From Flavobacterium psychrophilum (GTDB lineage Bacteria > Bacteroidota > Bacteroidia > Flavobacteriales > Flavobacteriaceae), in assembly GCA_945861915.1 (NCBI GenBank), contig CAMAWK010000017.1, positions 1 to 21,230 of the forward strand: a stretch of 21,230 nt of DNA. The letters are read 5' to 3'. This document shows, piece by piece, positions 15,479-21,230 of the stretch (its first letter is position 1; every line of letters begins with the position of its first letter). Position numbers and translations under genes: made by a program. Under the pieces are notes generated by a model, which did no database searches, was not told the DNA's origin, and saw only the letters and a program-made list of their open reading frames with translations.

Positions 15479-18298
15479 TTATTTCAATTTTTTCTTAATA
15501 GCTACTTCGTGGTATGCTTCGATAACATCTCGTTCTTCAATGTCGTTGTAACCTTTTATCTGAATACCACAATCGTATCCTTTGGCAACTTCTTTTACAT
15601 CGTCTTTAAAACGTTTTAAGGCTGCCAATTCTCCATCATGCACAACGACTCCCTCTCTGATAATTCTGATTTTAGCCGATTTTTGAACTTTACCATCTGT
15701 AACCATACAACCTGCAATGGTTCCTACTTTCGAAATTTTGAATATTTCTCTGATTTCGGCAGTACCTAAAATTTCTTCTTTCATTTCTGGTGCCAACATT
15801 CCTTCCATCGCATCTTTCAAGTCGTCTATTGCGGCATAAATGATAGAATAGTAACGAATATCAATTTCTTCTTTATCGGCTAATTGTCTGGCATTTCCTG
15901 CTGGACGAACATTAAATCCGATAATAATTGCATCCGAAGCGGAAGCTAACATAACATCGGTTTCGGTAATAGCACCTACTCCTTTGTGTATAATATTAAT
16001 TTGAATTTCTTCGGTAGATAATTTAGAGAACGAATCAGACAATGCTTCAACAGAACCATCCACATCTCCTTTAAGGATAATATTCAATTCTTTAAATTGA
16101 CCCAATGCAATTCTACGTCCAATTTCATCCAATGTGATGTGACGTTGTGTACGGACCGATTGTTCACGCATTAATTGTGAACGTTTGGATGCAATTTGTT
16201 TGGCTTCTTTTTCATCTTCAAACACATTGAATTTATCTCCAGCTGTAGCGGCTCCATCTAAACCTAAAACCGATACAGGAGTCGATGGTCCAGCGATAGT
16301 AACTACATGACCTCTTTCGTCATGCATGGCTTTAATTTTACCATGATGTTTCCCAGCTAGCATATAATCCCCAACTTTTAGGGTACCGTGTTGTACTAGA
16401 ATGGTAGAAACATATCCTTTTCCTTTATCTAAGAAAGCTTCAACAACTGTTCCTTGAGCAGCTTTGTTTGGATTGGATTTTAGTTCTAATATTTCGGCTT
16501 CTAATAATACTTTTTCTAATAATTCCTTTACACCTGTTCCTACTTTAGCAGAAATATCATGTGATTGAATTTTTCCACCCCAATCCTCAACAAGTAAATT
16601 CATACCTGCTAATTTTTCTTTTATTTTGTCAACATTAGCATTGGGTTTATCAATTTTGTTAATTGCAAAAATGATAGGCACAGATGCCGCTTGAGCGTGA
16701 GAAATAGCTTCTTTAGTTTGTGGCATGATATCGTCATCGGCAGCAATCACAATAATGGCAATATCGGTCACTTGAGCACCACGAGCACGCATGGCGGTAA
16801 AGGCTTCGTGTCCTGGTGTATCTAAAAATGCTATTTTTTGTCCATCTTCTAATGTCACTCCATACGCTCCAATGTGCTGTGTGATACCACCTGATTCACC
16901 TGCAATTACGTTTTCTTTACGAATATAATCAAGCAAAGATGTTTTACCGTGATCTACGTGACCCATCACGGTAACAATCGGTGCTCTAAAAGATAAGTCT
17001 TCTTCTTTGTCTGCTACAACCTGAATGGCTTCCTCAATATCTACGGTAATGAATTCTACTTCATAACCAAATTCATCCGCCACAATGGTCAAAGTTTCCG
17101 CATCCAAACGTTGATTTTGAGTCACCATGATTCCCAAAGACATACAAGTCCCAATTACTTTTGTAATTTGAACATCCATCATGATGGCAATTTCACCAAC
17201 GGTAACAAATTCAGTAACTTTAATTGTTTTACTTCCTTCGTCTAAGGCTCTTTGCTCATCATCCGATTTCTGACGGTGGGTATCTCTTTTGTCTCTTCTG
17301 TATTTAGCTGCTTTAGATTTACCTCCTTTTCCTTGAAGTTTTTCTAAAGTTTCTCTAATTTGATTTTTAACTTCTTCTTCCGTCGGTTCTACTTTAGCAG
17401 TAATTGCCGGTCTTGCACCTTTTACAAATCCAGGTCTTGCGCCTCTATTTGCATTAAAACCTCCTGCATTTGGAGTTATTTTGTTTGGATTTGGTGATCC
17501 TGGAGTACCTAGAGTTCCTGTTTCTTGACGTGGAGCTCCCGGTTTTGGAACGATACGTTTTCTTTTGTTCTTGTTTGCTGCATTTGCAGCATTTACAGAT
17601 GCGTTAGGAACTCCAGGTTTATTAGGTGTAATTTTTAAATCTTCTTTTTTCTTTTTCGGCTTATTAAATTGTGTTAAATCAATTGTTTGTCCTGTTAAAG
17701 TAGCTCCTGATAATTTGGTATACTTGGTTGTAATCGACTCCTCAACTGGTGTTTCACTGGCTTCGGTTTTGGTTGGTGCAACTTCTACTTTCTTTTCAGT
17801 TTCGGTTTTTACTGCTTTTACTGTTTTCTTTTCAGTTACAACATTTTCTTGAACCAACTCTTTTTCGATTGGTTTTTCAACAGTCGCTTTTGCTTTTGGA
17901 GTTTCCTTTTTTTCTATTGGAACTTCTGCTGGCGGTACAACTACTTTTTTTGGATTCAAATCAATCGTTCCAACATGAACAGGACCAGATAAAACTGCTT
18001 TTGCTTTTATAACCTCTTCATCGTGTTTTCGTTTTTCGTCAATTTCTTTCTCTCTTTCTAAACGAAGGGCTTCTTTTTCTTTTAATCTTTCTTTGCTAAC
18101 TTCTGTTGAAGCGGCTTTATTTCCTTTGTCGCCCGCAAATTCTCTACACAAAACTTCATAAACATCGTTTGAAATTTTAGCATTCGGGTTGGCATCAATA
18201 GCTATCCCTTTTGCTTTTAAACAATCAACCGCTGTTCCAAAGGAAATGTTTAACTCTGCTAAAACTTTACTTATTCTAATAATTTTTTCTTCGGACAT
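15479..18298 (-). CDS. infB: Translation initiation factor IF-2
   Basis: GTPase that brings initiator fMet-tRNA to the 30S subunit and promotes 70S joining. It has 939 residues. The N-terminal IF2_N module (1-55, [20 protein letters not shown]) is followed by a long Lys/Glu/Pro/Ala linker (about 60-300) of low complexity. A second IF2_N-like segment (about 360-412) precedes the G domain: G1 GHVDHGKT (446-453), G3 DTPGH (493-497), G4 NKID (547-550), G5 SAK (583-585). Domains II, III and IV fill the rest, ending in KKKLK. It lies 97 nt after nusA. The gap contains TAAATTTG at 18377-18370, which could be an internal promoter, but no spaced TTG accompanies it. Confidence 0.97.
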   Translation of the reverse strand: MSEEKIIRISKVLAELNISFGTAVDCLKAKGIAIDANPNAKISNDVYEVLCREFAGDKGNKAASTEVSKERLKEKEALRLEREKEIDEKRKHDEEVIKAKAVLSGPVHVGTIDLNPKKVVVPPAEVPIEKKETPKAKATVEKPIEKELVQENVVTEKKTVKAVKTETEKKVEVAPTKTEASETPVEESITTKYTKLSGATLTGQTIDLTQFNKPKKKKEDLKITPNKPGVPNASVNAANAANKNKRKRIVPKPGAPRQETGTLGTPGSPNPNKITPNAGGFNANRGARPGFVKGARPAITAKVEPTEEEVKNQIRETLEKLQGKGGKSKAAKYRRDKRDTHRQKSDDEQRALDEGSKTIKVTEFVTVGEIAIMMDVQITKVIGTCMSLGIMVTQNQRLDAETLTIVADEFGYEVEFITVDIEEAIQVVADKEEDLSFRAPIVTVMGHVDHGKTSLLDYIRKENVIAGESGGITQHIGAYGVTLEDGQKIAFLDTPGHEAFTAMRARGAQVTDIAIIVIAADDDIMPQTKEAISHAQAASVPIIFAINKIDKPNANVDKIKEKLAGMNLLVEDWGGKIQSHDISAKVGTGVKELLEKVLLEAEILELKSNPNKAAQGTVVEAFLDKGKGYVSTILVQHGTLKVGDYMLAGKHHGKIKAMHDERGHVVTIAGPSTPVSVLGLDGAATAGDKFNVFEDEKEAKQIASKRSQLMREQSVRTQRHITLDEIGRRIALGQFKELNIILKGDVDGSVEALSDSFSKLSTEEIQINIIHKGVGAITETDVMLASASDAIIIGFNVRPAGNARQLADKEEIDIRYYSIIYAAIDDLKDAMEGMLAPEMKEEILGTAEIREIFKISKVGTIAGCMVTDGKVQKSAKIRIIREGVVVHDGELAALKRFKDDVKEVAKGYDCGIQIKGYNDIEERDVIEAYHEVAIKKKLK

Positions 18299-18369
18299 AA
18301 AACCTTTTTAATTTACCTTTTTACTATTCCTCAAACTGATTCTCAATCTAAAAGAGAGAAAACAAGGTT

Positions 18370-18377
18370 CAAATTTA
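18370..18377 (-). promoter_or_regulatory. Possible internal -7 box (TAAATTTG) before infB
   Basis: Exact TAnnTTTG match in the 97-nt nusA-infB gap, about 70 nt before the infB ATG. The nearest upstream TTG is at a 26-nt spacing, well over the optimum. In AT-rich DNA such a box can arise by chance. Confidence 0.25.
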
Positions 18378-18395
18378 ATCTAAACAGAAATTGAT

Positions 18396-19649
18396 TTAGT
18401 TATCAAATTCTTCTTTTAATATTCTCATTACATCAATAATAGTTTCCTCTTCAAGATCAGTTCTTCTAACCAAATCTTCTACTTCTTGTTTTAAGATACT
18501 TTTTGCAGTATCTAAACCAATTTTTGCGAATTCTTCGATAATCCATTCTTCGATTTCATCAGAGAACTCAGTCAATTCAACATCATCTTCATCTACAACT
18601 GCACCAGCAACATCGCCTTCGCGAATTACATCTAATTCATAACCAGTCAGTTGACCTGCCAGTTTAATGTTGTGCCCACCTCTACCAATTGCTTTTGATA
18701 CTTCTTCTAATTTCAAAAACACTTCTGCTCTTTTATTTTCTTCATTAATTTTAATAGAAGAAACTTTAGCCGGGCTCAATGCTCTTGTAATGTATAATTG
18801 AATATTGCTCGTATAATTAATAACATCTATGTTTTCGTTACCTAATTCGCGAACTATCCCGTGAATTCTAGAACCTTTCATTCCTACACAAGCTCCTACT
18901 GGGTCAATTCTATCGTCATAAGAATCTACGGCAACTTTTGCTTTTTCTCCTGGTATTCTCACTACATTTTTAACCATTATTAATCCGTCGAAAACCTCTG
19001 GTATTTCTTGTTCGAATAATTTCTCCAAGAACAAGTTTGCCGTTCTTGACATAATGATTTGCGGCTTATTCCCTTTCAATTCAACGCTTTCGATGATTCC
19101 GCGAACGTTGTCTCCTTTTCTGAAAAAATCGGTTGGAATTTGTTTTTCTTTTGGCAAAATAATTTCATTTCCTTCATCGTCAATCAAAATGACTACTCTA
19201 GGTCGAACGTGGTGTACTTCGGCAGTATAAATATCTCCTATTAAATCTTTAAATTGTTTATAAAGATTGGTATTATCATGTTCATGAATTTTAGAAATCA
19301 GGTTTTGACGCAATGCCAAAATAGCTCTTCTTCCCAAGTCGATTAATTTAACTTCTTCCGAAACTTCTTCTCCAATTTCAAAATCAGGTTCGATTTTTCT
19401 AGCTTCAGTCAAAGTAATTTCAAGATGATCTAAATCTAAATCATCATCGGCAACAATCACTCTTCTTTGCCAAATTTCCATATCGCCTTTATCAGGATTA
19501 ATGATAATATCAAAATTATCATCAGAACCAAATTTTTTCTTCAATGCATTTCTAAACACATCTTCTAATATCGCCATAAGCGTTACACGATCAATAAGTT
19601 TATCGTCTTTAAACTCTGAAAATGAATCGATTAATGCTAAATTTTCCAT
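18396..19649 (-). CDS. nusA: Transcription termination/antitermination factor NusA
   Basis: RNA polymerase-associated factor that modulates pausing, intrinsic termination and antitermination. It has 417 residues. The N-terminal polymerase-binding domain spans about 1-130, S1 about 138-203 (VHHVRPRVVILID...KGDNVRGIIESVEL), KH1 about 215-285 with GMKGSRI (256-262), and KH2 about 300-345 with GRGGHNI (322-328). A short helix-hairpin-helix-like tail (about 366-415) follows. It is shorter than E. coli NusA (495 residues), which has two C-terminal acidic repeats. It sits 13 nt after rimP, the standard rimP-nusA-infB order. Confidence 0.97.
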   Translation of the reverse strand: MENLALIDSFSEFKDDKLIDRVTLMAILEDVFRNALKKKFGSDDNFDIIINPDKGDMEIWQRRVIVADDDLDLDHLEITLTEARKIEPDFEIGEEVSEEVKLIDLGRRAILALRQNLISKIHEHDNTNLYKQFKDLIGDIYTAEVHHVRPRVVILIDDEGNEIILPKEKQIPTDFFRKGDNVRGIIESVELKGNKPQIIMSRTANLFLEKLFEQEIPEVFDGLIMVKNVVRIPGEKAKVAVDSYDDRIDPVGACVGMKGSRIHGIVRELGNENIDVINYTSNIQLYITRALSPAKVSSIKINEENKRAEVFLKLEEVSKAIGRGGHNIKLAGQLTGYELDVIREGDVAGAVVDEDDVELTEFSDEIEEWIIEEFAKIGLDTAKSILKQEVEDLVRRTDLEEETIIDVMRILKEEFDN

Positions 19650-19662
19650 GCCAACTAATTAA

Positions 19663-20127
19663 TTAAAATGTTACTGTAACAACTGCTTCTTTTATTTCTG
19701 TGTATTTTATTTCTTGTGTTTTTTGAACCGTCTCTTTTCCTTTTCCTATTTTTTTGGGTTCTCTTGCTTTCCAAGACAAAATTATAAAATTATCATTAGC
19801 TTCAACTAATTCTGCTTCAATAGTTTCTGAAGCTAATTTTACTATTAAAGTTCTATTTACATTTTTTTTATACTGTCGTATCATTTTTAACGGAGAGCCA
19901 ATTCCAACCGAGGCAACTTCTAAAGAAAAATCTTGTTCTTCTCTATCTAAATTGCTTTCGATAGCGCGGCTAACATCGATACAATCTTGCAAATCTACTC
20001 CTGAATCACCGTCTAGGTTTACTGTAATTTTAAAAGCATCCGAAATAACTAGATCTATAAGGAAAAGCTCGGGTTTTGCTTCTAAAGCATCCGCCACTAA
20101 ACCGTTAACTTTTTCTTTAAATGTCAT
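19663..20127 (-). CDS. rimP: Ribosome maturation factor RimP
   Basis: Assists 30S subunit assembly (16S central pseudoknot and S12 region). It has 154 residues from the ATG at 20127 ([16 protein letters not shown]). The N-terminal alpha/beta domain (1-70) includes LNLD-like [20 protein letters not shown] and the [12 protein letters not shown] motif at about 71-83. The Sm-like C-terminal domain follows, with weaker conservation. A GTG at 20148 in the same frame would add seven residues, but that codon sits inside a GC hairpin of the leader, so the ATG is preferred. First gene of rimP-nusA-infB. Confidence 0.93.
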   Translation of the reverse strand: MTFKEKVNGLVADALEAKPELFLIDLVISDAFKITVNLDGDSGVDLQDCIDVSRAIESNLDREEQDFSLEVASVGIGSPLKMIRQYKKNVNRTLIVKLASETIEAELVEANDNFIILSWKAREPKKIGKGKETVQKTQEIKYTEIKEAVVTVTF

Positions 20128-20136
20128 ACTTTTTAT

Positions 20137-20162
20137 AAAAAGAGGCACGCAATGCGTGCCTC
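20137..20162 (-). promoter_or_regulatory. Terminator-like hairpin in the rimP-nusA-infB leader (candidate attenuator)
   Basis: On the minus strand a perfect 9-bp GC-rich stem (20162-20154 with 20150-20142, GAGGCACGC/GCGTGCCTC) with an ATT loop is followed at once by five T (20141-20137). The U-tract ends about 10 nt before the rimP ATG. The only visible promoter box for the operon (20193-20200) is upstream of the hairpin, so transcripts should include it. A 14-nt palindrome (20129-20142) overlaps the tract. The structure is certain; the regulatory role is inference. Confidence 0.6.
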
Positions 20163-20192
20163 ATTATCTACTATTTTTTATAAATAACGGTG

Positions 20193-20200
20193 CAAATATA
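20193..20200 (-). promoter_or_regulatory. -7 box (TATATTTG) of the rimP-nusA-infB operon
   Basis: Exact TAnnTTTG match followed by CA, placing the transcript start near 20187 and giving a leader of about 60 nt. At the ideal 19-nt spacing there is a T-run rather than TTG. It lies between the tRNA-Gln terminator and the leader hairpin. Confidence 0.6.
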
Positions 20201-20264
20201 GTCTTTTTTTACAAATGAAAAACGATTATTTTATAAAGTATGCCTGTTTTAACCTAAATCAAAC

Positions 20265-20295
20265 AAAAAACTCCTCAATTTCTTGAGGAGTTTTT
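20265..20295 (-). terminator. Intrinsic terminator of tRNA-Gln
   Basis: Perfect 13-bp stem (20266-20278 with 20283-20295), core CTCCTCAA/TTGAGGAG, with a GAAA tetraloop on the minus strand and a run of six T. It begins 3 nt after the tRNA 3' end, so it ends a single-tRNA transcript and separates it from rimP. Confidence 0.92.
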
Positions 20296-20298
20296 CTG

Positions 20299-20369
20299 TT
20301 GGTCTACTAGGACTCGAACCTAGAAAGACTGCACCAAAAACAGTTGTGTTACCATTACACCATAGACCA
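20299..20369 (-). tRNA. tRNA-Gln (anticodon UUG)
   Basis: 71 nt folding as a full cloverleaf on the minus strand: acceptor TGGTCTA/TAGACCA, D stem GTGT/ACAC with loop AATGGTA, anticodon stem ACTGT/GCAGT with loop TTTTGGT (anticodon TTG, reads CAA), T stem CTAGG/CCTAG with loop TTCGAGT, and discriminator A. CCA is not encoded. Own promoter upstream and terminator downstream. Confidence 0.96.
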
Positions 20370-20600
20370 ATTGGCTTGCCGTTAAGCGAGTGCAAATTTA
20401 AACGAAATTTTAATTCATACAAATTTTTATCTCCTTTTTATTTAAAAACTTTTTGGCTTGAAATAATTAATAAAAGGCTTCCTATTTATTATACATTTCA
20501 AGCAATCTTCTTTTTTTGTAAAATTTTGTTATTGCTCGTAGCATTCCGCAAAAAAACATTTTCTTTGTATCTCAAAAATAAAAAACTCATTTCCTTAACT
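20370..20600. other. AT-rich intergenic region between tRNA-Gln and the DUF2723 gene
   Basis: Apart from the tRNA promoter, no gene or strong structure is seen. On the plus strand the closest promoter-like string for the DUF2723 gene is TTTCTTTG at 20560-20567, one mismatch from TAnnTTTG and without a properly spaced TTG. Homopolymer A and T runs dominate. Confidence 0.5.
20393..20422 (-). promoter_or_regulatory. Promoter of tRNA-Gln
   Basis: Minus strand TTG at 20422-20420 (within ATTTG), exactly 19 nt, then TAAATTTG at 20400-20393: a full match to TTG-N19-TAnnTTTG. The start would be near 20387, leaving a 5' extension of about 18 nt to be removed by RNase P. Confidence 0.75.
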
Positions 20601-21230
20601 ATGGCAAATTTCAATTTCAATAAATGGAATACTATAACTGGATGGTTCGCTTTTGCATTTGCATTAACTACCTATTCGCTAACTGTAGAACCTACAATGA
20701 GTTTTTGGGATTGTGGCGAATACATTGCTACAGCCGCTAAATTAGAAGTTGGACACCCGCCTGGAGCACCTTTGTATCAAATGATGGGCGCTTTTTTTGC
20801 GATGTTTGCATTAGACAATCAACACATTGCTTTAATGGTGAATATGATGTCTGTTTTCTCAAGTGCATTTACGATTTTGTTTCTGTTTTGGTCTTCATCT
20901 ATGTTACTAAAAAAAGTAATTGTGAGAATTGCCAATTCCTCTTCAGAAAAAAAAGAATCACAAATTGACAAAGACAAAGGAATTGTTATTCTCGCAAGTT
21001 CATTGGTTGCTGCGTTGGGATTTACTTTTACAGATAGTTTTTGGAATAACGCCATAGAAGCCGAAGTATATGCTATGGCATCTTTATTTATTGCATTATT
21101 ATTTTGGCTTGGACTTCGATGGGAACAAGACATGGACACTCCAAGAGGTAATAAATGGTTGCTCGTTATTTCGTTGGTTATTGGATTGTCTTTTGGTGTG
21201 CATTTCATGGCATTATTGACTATTCCTGCC
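20601..21230 (+). CDS. Partial DUF2723 / glycosyltransferase family 117 membrane protein (first 210 codons)
   Basis: Open from ATG at 20601 through the right edge (210 codons); the 3' end is missing. The N-terminus MANFNFNKWNTITGWFAF leads into a first helix, then TVEPTMSFWDCGEYIATAAK and EVGHPPGAPLYQM, the hallmark of DUF2723 proteins (PMT/GT-C-like, named GT117 in databases), with acidic D/E residues in the first periplasmic loop where GT-C enzymes place their catalytic Asp. Further helices are at about 75-102, 127-147, 153-170 and 185-205. The likely role is transfer of sugar from a lipid carrier to exported proteins or glycans, inferred from the fold. It is divergent from tRNA-Gln and has no co-directional neighbour in the window. 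Confidence 0.88.
   Translation, partial: MANFNFNKWNTITGWFAFAFALTTYSLTVEPTMSFWDCGEYIATAAKLEVGHPPGAPLYQMMGAFFAMFALDNQHIALMVNMMSVFSSAFTILFLFWSSSMLLKKVIVRIANSSSEKKESQIDKDKGIVILASSLVAALGFTFTDSFWNNAIEAEVYAMASLFIALLFWLGLRWEQDMDTPRGNKWLLVISLVIGLSFGVHFMALLTIPA

Noticed and set aside
17460..18100. Low-complexity Lys/Glu/Pro region in infB as a tandem repeat or inserted domain
   Set aside because: It is the normal variable linker of long IF-2 proteins, with no regular period.
20128..20148. GTG start at 20148 extending RimP by seven residues
   Set aside because: The codon lies in the arm of the leader hairpin and the extension is not family-like; the ATG at 20127 fits RimP.
19754..20218. 154-codon open frame on the plus strand
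   Set aside because: Antisense shadow of rimP running through its leader hairpin; low-complexity translation.
20819..21208. 129-codon open frame on the minus strand
   Set aside because: It is antisense to the DUF2723 gene, whose reading has clear family motifs; the minus-strand translation resembles no protein family and lacks a promoter.

Overview
The window looks like a piece of chromosome from a Flavobacterium-like member of the Bacteroidetes (Flavobacteriaceae). The evidence is AT-rich DNA, promoters with the TTG-N19-TAnnTTTG layout used by the Bacteroidetes primary sigma factor, few Shine-Dalgarno sequences, a truncated secreted protein of the gliding/type IX secretion kind, and a complete Alternative Complex III (ACIII) operon joined to cytochrome oxidase genes. 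This is vertically inherited core DNA: I see no insertion sequence, phage, CRISPR array or transfer signature.

Layout. 1-776 (-): N-terminal part of a large secreted protein that runs off the left edge. 1064-3132 (-): ruvB and then queG. 3209-14805 (-): an eight-gene respiratory operon, transcribed actA-actB-actC-actD-actE-actF-coxB-ctaD, starting at a well-formed promoter (14891-14920) and closed by an intrinsic terminator (3159-3189). 15022-15411 (+): a small secreted SPOR-domain protein that meets infB head-on at a shared bidirectional terminator. 15479-20127 (-): rimP-nusA-infB, a classic translation/transcription operon. 20299-20369 (-): tRNA-Gln(UUG) with its own promoter and terminator. 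20601-21230 (+): start of a multi-spanning DUF2723 / GT117 membrane protein that runs off the right edge.

How the genes work together. ActC and ActF are the integral NrfD-like subunits, and ActC is the expected site of menaquinol oxidation. Electrons pass through the iron-sulfur clusters of ActB and the c-type hemes of ActA and ActE, and then reach the CuA site of CoxB and the heme a / heme a3-CuB centre of CtaD. Having all eight genes in one transcript matches the ACIII-aa3 oxidase supercomplex known from Flavobacterium johnsoniae. Oxidase subunit III and the assembly factors are not in this window.

Most worth a second look: (1) a terminator-like GC hairpin with a U-tract that ends about 10 nt before the rimP start codon but downstream of the only visible promoter, which suggests attenuation of the operon encoding NusA itself; (2) four exact-length 23-residue His-rich tandem repeats in ActF, with a second His-rich tail on CtaD; (3) a CuA motif in which the usual Glu is Lys; (4) an ActA with six rather than five CxxCH motifs. 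Several starts were moved from the longest open frame (actD, actF, rimP, the SPOR gene) on overlap, promoter and homology-style arguments.
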